This document shows, piece by piece, positions 8,901 through 16,316 of a stretch of 25,068 bases of DNA. A program made the position numbers and the translations under genes. This DNA comes from DASZCR01 sp035942915 (GTDB taxonomy: Bacteria > Acidobacteriota > Blastocatellia > Pyrinomonadales > Pyrinomonadaceae): the NCBI GenBank assembly GCA_035942915.1, contig DASZCR010000152.1, forward strand, positions 1 to 25,068, written 5' to 3'. The notes below the pieces were generated by a model. It was not told the DNA's origin. It saw only the letters and a list, made by a program, of their open reading frames with translations, and did no database searches. Each line of letters opens with the position of its first letter. Within the stretch, counting starts at the first letter, position 1.

Positions 8901-11900
8901 GCCTTCGCGACATCTACGGCGAGCCTTACGTGCTCAAGTTCGGCGCGCGCGGCGCGCGTCTCTCCGTCTCCGTCGAGAGCAAAGGCGCGGACAGAGTGCA
9001 CGGTCTCGACGCCAAAGGACAGAGCGACGACTTCCCTGTCTGGACGGCGTGGATTGATTACACCGCAGAGGCGCGCGTCGCACTCGAACGCGCGCTCGCC
9101 GCAGACTTCAAGGCGACACGCAAGTTTCCGCAAAACGAGGCGGAGTTGAGCGCGGCTCTCCTGCGCGTCGGCCTCGACCCGCAATCGCTGCGCGACGCAT
9201 GGGGAAATAGCTACTACGCAGTCTTCCGCACCTCCTCGCGCTTCTTCGACCGCGCCGCCGTCCTGACCTACGCGCAATATCTCAACAAAGCGAAAGACCG
9301 CGTCGAGGTGACGCCTGTCACGCAGCGCATCAACTACGTGCTCCTGCGCAGTCGTGGCGAAGACGGCAAAGAGGGCACGACCGACGACTTCGACTTGATG
9401 GAGTTCTCCCGCGTCGTCGCCGAGCAGTCGAACGCGCAACCCGTGACGCGCCGCGTCTCTCTGCCGCGCGACGCGACCGCAGGCGCGACGGGCGCTATCA
9501 GCGGCACGCTCAAAGACCCGAACGGCGCGGTCGTCCCCGCCGTGAAGGTGACGGCCACGCACAACGCGCTCGGCTTCAACTACGAAGCGACGACCAACGA
9601 CGAGGGCTTCTACCTTCTGCGCAATCTGCCCGCAGGCTTATACCGCGTCACATTAAGCGCCACTGGATTTAGAAACAGCGTCATTCTCGACGTGCCGGTC
9701 AGTTCTTCGACGATAACGAGGCTCGACGCCAATCTCGACATCGGCGGAGTGACCGAAGAGGTCGCCGTGACGGCCGAATCGCCGATGCTTGAGACGACGA
9801 GCACGCAGATAACAGAAAGGAAGGTGGAGGCGCTTCCCGCGCTCGCCAAAAAGTTCTCGACACTAGAGGCGAGCGCGGCGCTCTCCGCACCGGCCTCGAC
9901 GCCGCGCCTGCGCGAATACTTTCCCGAAACGCTCGTCTGGCAACCGGCGCTCGAAACCGACCGCGAAGGGCGCGCGCAACTGAAGTTCAAACTGGCCGAC
10001 AACATCACGACATGGAAGATGGCCGTCGTCGGCTCGACCGAGGACGGGCAGATTGGCGTCGCAGAGAAAGAGATACGTGCCTTCCAGCCCTTCTTCGTCG
10101 AGCATGAACCGCCGCGCGTCTTAACCGAAGGCGACGAGATTTCGTTGCCCGTCGTGCTGCGCAACTATCTCGAACGCGCGCAGACGGTCGATGTCGAAAT
10201 CAAACCTGAGAGTTGGTTTGCGCTGCTCAGTCCGGCGCGACGCCGTGCCGAAGTCGCGGCGGGCGACAGTGTGCGCCAGACCTTCGACTTTCGCGCCGTC
10301 TCCTCGACGCGCGAAGGCAAACAGCGCGTCACGGCCTATGCGTCAGACGATAGCGACGCTATCGAAAAGTCTGTCAACGTCCACCCGGACGGCGAGGAGG
10401 TCGTCCGCACCGCATCGCAAATCTTCGGCGAGACGGGCGCGCTCGACGTGCAAGTTCCGGCCGACGCCATCGCGGGTTCTGTGCGCGGCGAGTTGAAAAT
10501 CTATCCGAACCTCGCAGCGCACGTCTTCGAGGCCGTCGAAGGCATCCTTCAACGTCCATACGGCTGCGGCGAACAGACCATCTCGTCCGGCTATCCGAGC
10601 CTGATGCTCCTGCGCCACTACCGTCCGCGCGAAGGCGAAGACCCGCCGCCCGCCATCGCGCGCGCGCGGCGTTACGCACGCGCAGCCTACGAGCGTTTGC
10701 TCGGCTATCGAGCCGACGGCGGCGGCTTCACCTACTGGGGACGCGGCGCGCCCGACCTCGCGCTGACGGCCTACGCGCTCCGCTTCCTGACGGACGCGCG
10801 CGACGTGGTCAACGTTGACGAAAAGGTTCTCGACGAGACGCGCGCGTGGCTCGTGCGGCAGCAAAGACCCGACGGCAGTTGGCCTGCGCTGTCATGGTCG
10901 GAGCGGCCTGAGGATGCGCGTCGCACGGCCTTGCAGACCGCCTTCGTCGCACGCGTCCTCGCCTCTTCACTGCGCGCCGCGCCGTCGAAGTCTGACGAGA
11001 AGAACGCGTTGGCGACGGCAGGCAGGAAAGAGGATGCCGAGGCGCTCAAGCGTGCGCTCCGTTATCTGTCGGCGCGCGTCGAGCAGTTGAGCGAGCCGTA
11101 TCTGCTCGCCTCCTATGCGCTGGCGGCGACGGACGCAGGCGACGAGGCGGCGGCCGCGCGCGCCGTCGAACTTCTCGCACAGGCTGCGCGCGAGGATGGC
11201 GACGGCAGTTTTTGGGCGCTTGAAACCAGCACGCCGTTCTACGGATGGGGACAGGCCGGACGCGTCGAGACGACGGCGCTCGTCGTGCAGGCGCTGGCGC
11301 GACGCAGGGGCGCGACCGATGCGCTCGTCTCGCGTGGGCTTATCTTCCTGCTCAGGAACAAAGACCGCTACGGCGTCTGGTTCTCGACGCAAGCGACCGT
11401 CAACGTGCTCGATGCGTTGCTCGCGCTCGTTGCCGGGGCATCGCGCAATCCTGCTTCTTCGGCTTCACAGAACGACGTGGCGGAGGTCTTCGTCAACGGC
11501 CGTCGCGCGGGCGAATTGCATCTCGCGCAGGCGAGCCGGTTGACAGGCCCCGTCCTGCTCGACCTCTCGACGCAACTCGCGCCGGGCACGAACCGCGTCG
11601 AGATTCGACGCGCGGCGGCCTCTTCACAGGCGCAGGCGCAGATTGTTTCGACCGCTTACGTCCCATGGTCGAAGCAGAGCGCCGCCGCTTCCAACGCTCA
11701 GACGGGGCAGGGCGACGGGTCGCAGGGGCTGCGTCTGCGCGTCAACTTCGCGCGGTCGCAGGCCGAAGTCGGTCAGGAGATTTCCTGTCGCGTCGAGGCC
11801 ACGCGGCTCGGCACGCGCGGCTACGGGATGCTGCTCGCAGAGATTGGCCTGCCGCCGGGCGCAGAGGTTGACCGCGAATCTCTCGAACGCACGATGAAGG

Positions 11901-12106
11901 AATCGGGCTGGGCAATCAACAGCTACGACGTGCTGCCCGACCGGCTCGTCGTCTACCTCTGGCCGCAGGGCAGCAGCACGAAGTTCGATTTCAAGTTCCG
12001 CCCGCGCTACGGCCTCAACGCCATGACCGCTCCCTCACAGGTCTACGACTACTACAACCCGGACGCGCGCGCCGTCGTAGCCCCGACAAGGTTCGTGGTA
12101 CGATGA
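5969..12106 (+). CDS. Secreted alpha-2-macroglobulin family protein with modified bait region
   Basis: This 2045-residue protein is predicted to be a periplasmic or surface protease trap. Residues 1-24 are a signal peptide ending AFA; no lipobox is present. MG-type beta domains follow (for example TDKPLYQPGQ near 272). After the segment VVVFDRAVEE near 753, in the bait-region position, come three tandem GspG-like modules (about 843-1149) and a carboxypeptidase-regulatory-like domain (about 1172-1262). The MG7-type domain follows (YFPETLVWQP near 1317, then DNITTWKMAV). The thioester motif GCGEQ has C1533 and Q1536, followed by the alpha-alpha thioester domain and a C-terminal receptor-binding-like domain. 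Family knowledge: a protease cuts the bait, the thioester is exposed and the protease is trapped covalently. The ATG at 5969 is chosen for the signal peptide and GGAGGGAG (5953-5960), against a 72-codon-longer open frame. No pbpC partner is adjacent. Confidence 0.93.
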   Translation: MPRRWFPLLVCLSVSLFAAHFAFANNSLRVDESNIRVAFDEEQTTVSLPLTNGTGKALPARARVELLDPEGKPVAYAEQETHLRRGTTQLSLRLTRAFANLSHEARRRIPWFRVHYRVAPVKDAQASAEGDALADAPAPSDDVVEGIVSLSEVTPSLFELRVAAPGRVREGGLYRARVCATNPVTARPVAGVRVEAEIEIDGDDDDEQKSAPPKASGVTGADGYASLDFTLPPNLTDDAIELHVSGMLGDLKLKEEADIYVAREASIWLSTDKPLYQPGQTLHVRALVFDPARRAVRIEKATLKIEDPEGATVFRTEVATSRFGIASADWQIPESARLGAYNVELLIDEDERFGESRGVASVKINRYELPNFAVTVKPDKGYYLPGEQAEVEVRADYLFGQPVKRGRVRVVREMERRWNYAEQKWETDEGEKYEGETDDAGRFLARINLADAHEELGEEDYKRFSDLRYAAYFTDPTTNRTEQRRFDLRVTKDAIHVYTLTRGSSYYRNANAPLDFYITAFYADGAPAACEVSIAENFGRTTVEQSSAGNTVERITQDVAPRTLRTVRTNNYGLAKVSGLRLSPHDTEANREVFLGLVARDATGRTGRQTINFWHSEDYSLEVEPVRTLLRPGDPIEARLKSSATEDTVTVELLRDGRTLRSQVVRLRDGAGAVSFPYSNDFTDKLTIVATSTSGATGNNWDYGSTAVVLYPVVRALSLDVQLAQAIYRPGAEAQADFRVRSPEGGAKETALGVVVFDRAVEERARTDQDFGSGTGFYGGLSRLLGYDESLAGITLRDLQRLDTSKPVSTELDLVADILLRDAGEPLRVFGGRGYESNPQAVFAKATSTQFSALKTTLDQQYTSHHFFPTDNATLARALLPSALDLAQMADPWGQPYRADFSYQRDQHVLQIITAGADKKFDTSDDFTALRITRPYFRPHGETVNRVLASYHARTGGFIRDAATLKSELRREGFDFDSLRDIYGEPYVLKFGARGARLSVSVESKGADRVHGLDAKGQSDDFPVWTAWIDYTAEARVALERALAADFKATRKFPQNEAELSAALLRVGLDPQSLRDAWGNSYYAVFRTSSRFFDRAAVLTYAQYLNKAKDRVEVTPVTQRINYVLLRSRGEDGKEGTTDDFDLMEFSRVVAEQSNAQPVTRRVSLPRDATAGATGAISGTLKDPNGAVVPAVKVTATHNALGFNYEATTNDEGFYLLRNLPAGLYRVTLSATGFRNSVILDVPVSSSTITRLDANLDIGGVTEEVAVTAESPMLETTSTQITERKVEALPALAKKFSTLEASAALSAPASTPRLREYFPETLVWQPALETDREGRAQLKFKLADNITTWKMAVVGSTEDGQIGVAEKEIRAFQPFFVEHEPPRVLTEGDEISLPVVLRNYLERAQTVDVEIKPESWFALLSPARRRAEVAAGDSVRQTFDFRAVSSTREGKQRVTAYASDDSDAIEKSVNVHPDGEEVVRTASQIFGETGALDVQVPADAIAGSVRGELKIYPNLAAHVFEAVEGILQRPYGCGEQTISSGYPSLMLLRHYRPREGEDPPPAIARARRYARAAYERLLGYRADGGGFTYWGRGAPDLALTAYALRFLTDARDVVNVDEKVLDETRAWLVRQQRPDGSWPALSWSERPEDARRTALQTAFVARVLASSLRAAPSKSDEKNALATAGRKEDAEALKRALRYLSARVEQLSEPYLLASYALAATDAGDEAAAARAVELLAQAAREDGDGSFWALETSTPFYGWGQAGRVETTALVVQALARRRGATDALVSRGLIFLLRNKDRYGVWFSTQATVNVLDALLALVAGASRNPASSASQNDVAEVFVNGRRAGELHLAQASRLTGPVLLDLSTQLAPGTNRVEIRRAAASSQAQAQIVSTAYVPWSKQSAAASNAQTGQGDGSQGLRLRVNFARSQAEVGQEISCRVEATRLGTRGYGMLLAEIGLPPGAEVDRESLERTMKESGWAINSYDVLPDRLVVYLWPQGSSTKFDFKFRPRYGLNAMTAPSQVYDYYNPDARAVVAPTRFVVR
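8497..9420 (+). repeat. Three tandem GspG-pseudopilin-like modules inside the macroglobulin
   Basis: Three copies of a module of about 90-95 residues follow each other. The aligned anchors are DPWGQPY at residues 891-897, DIYGEPY at 981-987 and DAWGNSY at 1076-1082. Each is preceded by a helical stretch and followed 35-45 residues later by an Asp-rich loop ending in DDF (TSDDF, QSDDF, TTDDF). In type II secretion major pseudopilins the D-P-W-G-x-P-Y motif and a following Gly/Asp-rich loop form the calcium-binding C-terminal domain. The copies differ a lot at the protein level, so this is an old duplication. Confidence 0.7.
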
Positions 12107-12111
12107 AAATA

Positions 12112-12201
12112 GTGATAGGTGAGAGGTGATGGGTGATAAGAGAAGACGGGTTTTTGTCCTATCACTCATCACCTATCACTTATCACTTATCACTTATCAC
12201 T
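12112..12201. repeat. Inverted arrays of heptamers (GTGATAN / TATCACT)
   Basis: The left arm (12112-12138) is made of four degenerate heptamers GTGATAG, GTGAGAG, GTGATGG and GTGATAA. The right side (12160-12201) has six heptamers in the opposite orientation, the last four being perfect TATCACT. The two 27-base arms (12112-12138 and 12160-12186) pair at 26 of 27 positions, counting two G-U pairs. The structure sits 6 bp after the macroglobulin stop and ends 4 bp before the selD ribosome binding site, so it may act as a terminator or separate the two genes. Copy number is likely to vary between strains. Confidence 0.75.
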
Positions 12202-12215
12202 TTTCGGAGGGGGCG

Positions 12216-13244
12216 ATGCGTCTGACAGAGATGGTTTCGTGCGCCGGTTGAGCGGCTAAGCTCGCGCCGAGCGAACTCGCTCAAGTTTTGGGCGAACTGA
12301 ACATCCCGCGTGACTCGAATGTGATTGTCGGTCTTGAGACGGCCGACGACGCGGGAGTTTTCCGTCTCTCGAACGACCTCGCGCTCGTCCAGACGGTAGA
12401 CTTTTTCACGCCTATCGTCGATGACCCGTTCGACTACGGGCGCATCGCTGCTTTGAACTCCATCAACGATGTGTGGGCGATGGGCGGCGTGCCGCTGACG
12501 GCTTTGGCCGTGACCTGCTTTCCGAAGAAGGGCGTCGAGTTTTCCATCCTCGCAGAGATTATGCGCGGCGGCCTCTCCGTGCTGACCGAGAACAACGTCG
12601 CGCTGCTCGGCGGCCACAGCGTCGATAATCAACAGATTATGTTCGGCTACGCCGTGACCGGGACGATTCATCCTGACAGGGTGATTACCAATCGCGGCGC
12701 ACGCGCGGGCGATGCGCTCGTCTTGACGAAGCCGCTCGGCACGGGCGTCATCTCGACGGGCATTAAGTTCGGCAAGGCGTCCGAGGAGGTGATGCGCGCG
12801 TCGCTCTCGACGATGATGCTGGCCGGACAACGGGCGGCCGAGTTGATGGTGGAGGCGGGCGCGCACGCGGCGACGGACGTGACCGGTTTTGCGCTGCTCG
12901 GCCACGCGTGGGAGATGGCGCGCGCCAGCGGCGTCAGCTTTGAGATTGAGGCTGCGCGCGTGCCCGTCATCGGCGGCGCGCTCGAACTGGCAGCGCAAGG
13001 TCTGCTGACGAGCGGCGACAAGTCCAATCGTCGTTACGTCGGCGAAGACGTTTCAATCGCAGAGGGCGTCGGACGAGAGATGTCGAGCCTGCTCTTCGAC
13101 CCACAGACGGCGGGCGGGCTGCTCGTCTCGATTGCGGCCGAGAGAGCCGAGTCGCTCGTCGCGCGCCTGCGCGAAACTTACAGCGACGCCGCCATCATCG
13201 GCCGCGTTGTCGAACGCCGTTCGCGCCTCATCGAAGTTAGCTGA
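12216..13244 (+). CDS. selD: Selenide, water dikinase, itself a selenoprotein (in-frame TGA = Sec12)
   Basis: SelD makes selenophosphate from selenide and ATP, the selenium donor for selenocysteine-tRNA and for 2-selenouridine in tRNA. Starting at ATG 12216 (GGAGG at 12206-12210) the protein is 342 residues, the usual length. It begins MRLTEMVSCAG, then TGA (12249-12251), then AAKLAP. This aligns with E. coli SelD, where catalytic Cys17 precedes Lys20: the TGA falls exactly at the Cys/Sec position and K15 at the conserved lysine. Later parts are typical: ETADDAGVF, TVDFFTPIVDDPFDYGRIAA, GGHSVDNQQIMFGYAVTG, DPQTAGGLL. The TGA is therefore read as selenocysteine. An ORF caller would start at TTG 12288 and lose the catalytic residue. 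Sec incorporation needs selA, selB and selC elsewhere in the genome. It is followed by a hairpin terminator. Confidence 0.93.
12249..12285 (+). promoter_or_regulatory. Sec codon with candidate bacterial SECIS hairpin
   Basis: Directly downstream of the TGA are two alternative small hairpins: GCTCG/CGAGC (12260-12264 with 12268-12272) and GAGCG/CGCTC (12269-12273 with 12278-12282). A stem-loop at this distance after UGA is what a bacterial SECIS, the binding site of SelB, looks like. The two stems share bases, so only one can form at a time. The exact SelB-contact bases were not identified. Confidence 0.5.
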
Positions 13245-13253
13245 CTCGTCCGT

Positions 13254-13292
13254 GCAGCTTCAGCGTGAGATTGAGTTTCACGCTGAAGTTGC
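13254..13292 (+). terminator. Hairpin after selD
   Basis: Arms 13254-13268 and 13278-13292 pair over 15 bp, including one G-U, with a 9-base loop; the inner 11 bp (CTTCAGCGTGA with TCACGCTGAAG) are perfect. It starts 10 bp after the selD stop. No T-run follows, so termination efficiency is uncertain. Confidence 0.6.
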
Positions 13293-13326
13293 CTCGACGC
13301 TGAGAAGAAGTTCCGGGTTTGGTGAC

Positions 13327-14076
13327 ATGCGGGGTTTAAGAGTTCACTTGTTGTCGGTCGTGTTGTTGGCGGCATCGGTCGCCTTCGCCGCCGGTTGTTC
13401 GAGCGTCGCTTCACAGCAGGGCAAGAGCGCACAGAGGCCGTCGCCTGCTCCGTCCGTCGCGGCGAGTCCGACGCCGACGCCCTTTGAAGGCGCGACGATT
13501 GAACGGCCGACGAGCGAGCCTTATACGGGCGACCTTTCTATCTTTGAAGATGCGCGACGCGCCGAGAGGTTACAGGTCGAGCGCGTGATGGACGTGCTCA
13601 AGATTCGTGAGGGGTCGAGCGTCGCAGACATCGGCGCAGGCTCCGGCTGGTTCACGGTGCGCGCCGCGCGCCGCGTCGGAGAGCGCGGCACGGTCTTCGC
13701 CGTCGATATCAACGCAGACTTCCTCAAGCACATCGAGGCGCGCGCCGCTGCGGAGAAACTGTCGAACGTTCGCACCATCCTCGGCAAAGAGGACGACCCG
13801 CTGCTGCCGGAGAAATCGGTTGATGCCGTGCTGCTGCTGAAGACCTATCACGAGGTCGCACAGCCGGTGCGCCTGCTCGCGCGCTTGCGTCGTTCGCTGC
13901 GCGATGGCGCGCTCGTCGGCATCATCGACCGCAACGGAGAGGGCGACGACCACGGGGTCGAACGCGCGACGGTGGTCGCAGAGGCGGCGCAGGCCGGTTT
14001 CTCGCTCGTCGAGGAGCACGACTTCGTCAAGCCCGACCGGATGGACTACTTCCTCGTCTTCCGCGTTCTCAAATAA
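13327..14076 (+). CDS. Predicted lipoprotein with class I SAM-dependent methyltransferase fold
   Basis: The 249-residue protein begins with a short basic stretch, a hydrophobic run and a lipobox-like AAGC with C24, so it should be lipidated and exported. A Ser/Pro/Thr/Ala-rich linker (about 25-58) leads to a methyltransferase-like domain with motif I DIGAGSG at 101-107, an acidic residue ending the second strand (VFAVDIN) and a KTYHEV segment. It resembles the UbiE/COG4798-like predicted methyltransferases, some of which are also exported. Because SAM is cytoplasmic, its role outside is unclear. The start at ATG 13327 is chosen because the signal sequence begins there; a longer open frame overlapping selD is less likely. 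It is convergent with the next gene, 26 bp away. Confidence 0.8.
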   Translation: MRGLRVHLLSVVLLAASVAFAAGCSSVASQQGKSAQRPSPAPSVAASPTPTPFEGATIERPTSEPYTGDLSIFEDARRAERLQVERVMDVLKIREGSSVADIGAGSGWFTVRAARRVGERGTVFAVDINADFLKHIEARAAAEKLSNVRTILGKEDDPLLPEKSVDAVLLLKTYHEVAQPVRLLARLRRSLRDGALVGIIDRNGEGDDHGVERATVVAEAAQAGFSLVEEHDFVKPDRMDYFLVFRVLK

Positions 14077-14102
14077 TCGTCGAAGAAATGCAGGTCTGAC
14101 GG

Positions 14103-15950
14103 CTAACGCCCTTCGCTGTAGATGACGCCGTTCGCCAGCAGCCCGTCGTTGAACTGCTCAAGCGGCTCGCGGTCTGAGAGCAGACCTTGCGCGATGAGCA
14201 GTTTCGCCACCGTCCGCACTTCGGGGCGCTGAAATTTGGAGGCCGCCGCGAGCGCGCGTTCAAAGTCGGCGCGCGCCAGCGCAGAGAGTTCCCTGCCGTA
14301 GTACAGATAGATGGTTTCAAGCGACGCCATGCCGTAGCTCATCACCAGTTCGCCTTCGCGGAAGACCTCACCGCGACCCATAAAACCGTCGAGGATGTCG
14401 GCCGCGGCAATCATCTCGTTGGCGCGCTCGACGACCGTTTCGACAATCTCGAAGGCGCGCGGCGGCTCGACCAGAGCGTAGGCGCGTGCCAGTTGCAGTT
14501 GCGTGTTAATCTGCGCGGCCGTTTTGACGCGCCCGCCCGCCGCCTGCTGCGCCTCTTCCAACAGTTCGAGCACCGCCTTGCGCTCTCCCTTCGCGGCGAC
14601 GACCGCGACGGCCAGACGCGCCAGCGTCGTCGCGCGTTCTTCAGGCGAATTTATCTGCGCCACCAATTTGCGCGCCGCATCAATCTTCCCCTGCTTGATA
14701 GAGTTCATAATCGCCAACTGGTCGAGGCGTGCGAGCAGCGCGCCGCGTTCGGACGAGTCTTTGAGATACTCGTTGACAATCTGGCGCGCACGCTCCGTGT
14801 CGCCGCTTTCGGCCAACAACCACGCGGCGCGCGAGTAGAAAGCCTGCCGCATCTCGGCGGGCGCTTTGGCCGCCGCTTCGAGGACGGCCTCCGGCGTGCC
14901 CGCTTCGAGCGCACGGCCATACTCCTCCCAACGACGCGTCTGCGGGTCGAGCGTGCGCTTGAACTCTTCGAGACGACGGCGCACGAGCGGCGCGCGCTCC
15001 GGCGTATGCTTCTCCACTTCAGGCATCAGGGATTGCAGCATCATGAGGAAGTTTCCGCCGTGCGTGAGCGCGCTTGCGACGAGCAGGTCGATGAGGTCGC
15101 GCGTCGCCTGCGTGTCCAACTCGAAAGGCTTGGCAGCGCCACTCGTCGCCGTCTGCGCCATCCGCGCATGAGAGACGACCATCAACTGCGGGCGCGTGCT
15201 GCTCCTGAGCAGATTGAAGGCGACCTGTATAGCCTCCGGGTTGGACGAAAGATTTTCGGTGCGCAGGCGCGTGATAAGCGTGCGCGCGAGTTTGGCCGCC
15301 GCCTCCGCATCCTTCGCGTGCAGTTGATGAATCGTGCCGAGGACTTCGTGTGAGACGCCCTTCGAGAGACTCTCCTCGGCCATCTGCAAGGCGCGCTTCG
15401 GGTCGCTGCTGGCAACCTGCATGGCGAGGCTCTGTTCGAGTTTCAGTTCCAAGTCGGGCTGCTGGTAAATTTTAGAATTGCCTTCGGTGGGCGCGGGCGT
15501 CTGCGGACGCGTCATCTGAAGAAGTTCGACGGCCAGTTGCGGGTCGCGCCGCGCAACGCCGCGCAGGAAACTCTGCCGCAGCGAGACCGACGACCAGTAG
15601 GAGCGATAGCGTTGTTCGTCGCCCTTCGGCGTCCTCGCCGACGCTTCGTTGACGGCCTGCGCGGCATCGCGGAAGAGCGCGCGTGCGCGCTTCTCGTCGC
15701 GCGTCCAGAGCAGGTCGGCCGCGCCCGCGAGGACGTGTGCGCGATTCTCTGCAACCTTCAGGTTCTGCGCGTCGCCGACGACCTCTTCGAGCAGCACGAG
15801 CGCCTTCTTCTCAAGCTCGCGGCGCGCCTCCGCGCGCTCCTTCTCCTTGCGAGCTTCGTCCGTGTTGGGCGTCTGTGCGCGCGGCATCGGCGCGACCGGC
15901 GCAAGGGCAGAGATGAGGAGGAGGGCGGTGAGCAACCTTGTCAGATTCAT
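14103..15950 (-). CDS. Secreted alpha-helical repeat protein, function unknown
   Basis: I do not recognise a named family for this 615-residue protein. It has a signal peptide (MNLTRLLTALLLISALAPVA, then probably cleavage at PRAQ), then a charged helix rich in Lys/Arg/Glu (about 30-55). The rest is almost wholly helical, with degenerate TPR/HEAT-like helix pairs such as MRQAFYSRAAWLLAESGD followed by TERARQIVNEYL. No catalytic motif is visible. ATG 15950 is preferred to GTG 15962 because GAGG stands 6 bases before it and the signal peptide starts there. Proteins of this build are common exported scaffolds, and it may act in the periplasm. A possible promoter lies at 16035-16064. It is convergent with the methyltransferase gene. 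Confidence 0.78.
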   Translation of the reverse strand: MNLTRLLTALLLISALAPVAPMPRAQTPNTDEARKEKERAEARRELEKKALVLLEEVVGDAQNLKVAENRAHVLAGAADLLWTRDEKRARALFRDAAQAVNEASARTPKGDEQRYRSYWSSVSLRQSFLRGVARRDPQLAVELLQMTRPQTPAPTEGNSKIYQQPDLELKLEQSLAMQVASSDPKRALQMAEESLSKGVSHEVLGTIHQLHAKDAEAAAKLARTLITRLRTENLSSNPEAIQVAFNLLRSSTRPQLMVVSHARMAQTATSGAAKPFELDTQATRDLIDLLVASALTHGGNFLMMLQSLMPEVEKHTPERAPLVRRRLEEFKRTLDPQTRRWEEYGRALEAGTPEAVLEAAAKAPAEMRQAFYSRAAWLLAESGDTERARQIVNEYLKDSSERGALLARLDQLAIMNSIKQGKIDAARKLVAQINSPEERATTLARLAVAVVAAKGERKAVLELLEEAQQAAGGRVKTAAQINTQLQLARAYALVEPPRAFEIVETVVERANEMIAAADILDGFMGRGEVFREGELVMSYGMASLETIYLYYGRELSALARADFERALAAASKFQRPEVRTVAKLLIAQGLLSDREPLEQFNDGLLANGVIYSEGR

Positions 15951-16034
15951 AGAAGACCTCACGGCGGGAGAGCCAGACTGTTAGACGGCGCGGGACGAGC
16001 TTTGCTTCGCTCTGGCAATCACAAAATCGGCCAA

Positions 16035-16064
16035 ACTATACCGCAGCCGCTCTCATCTTGACAC
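16035..16064 (-). promoter_or_regulatory. Possible sigma-70 type promoter for the helical repeat gene
   Basis: Reading the minus strand, GTGTCA (16064-16059) and TATAGT (16040-16035) are separated by 18 bp. The -10 matches consensus at 5 of 6 positions and the -35 at 4 of 6. It lies about 85 bp upstream of the start codon. The -35 overlaps a GACAC/GTGTC inverted repeat (16060-16076) that could be an operator. Confidence 0.35.
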
Positions 16065-16096
16065 GGTTTTTGTGTCCGTAATGCCAAAGATTTTCG

Positions 16097-16125
16097 TTGA
16101 CAGTTCGGGCAGACGAGCTTAATCT
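16097..16125 (+). promoter_or_regulatory. Possible sigma-70 type promoter for the DUF4214 gene
   Basis: A perfect TTGACA (16097-16102) is followed after 17 bp by TAATCT (16120-16125), which matches the -10 consensus poorly. If used, the transcript would have a leader of about 335 bases before the DUF4214 start codon, including the structured segment at 16317-16437. Confidence 0.3.
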
Positions 16126-16316
16126 ACAGCCTCCCCTAAACGCGGTATTGACGGCGAGCGCTCACTCCCGTCGTCCTCAGAATTTCCGAACTACAGTTGC
16201 AAGCGGTTCACTTGTGATTGCACCTCGCCGAAGCGTCAAAGCGCGCTTCGCATTCGCACGGAGATAACTAGCTGAAGGGAAGCGACTGTCCACACTCTCT
16301 CCCTAACAAAATAATA

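Noticed and set aside
12160..12201. Repeat array considered as CRISPR
   Set aside because: Units are only 7 bp with no spacers and no cas genes nearby.
12288..13244. selD as a shorter gene starting at a TTG codon downstream of the TGA
   Set aside because: It would lose the catalytic Cys/Sec and conserved lysine; upstream codons match the family and have a strong ribosome binding site at 12206.
14187..15353. Plus-strand open frame opposite the helical repeat gene
   Set aside because: Arg-rich translation without start signals; the minus strand has a signal peptide and a consistent helical pattern.
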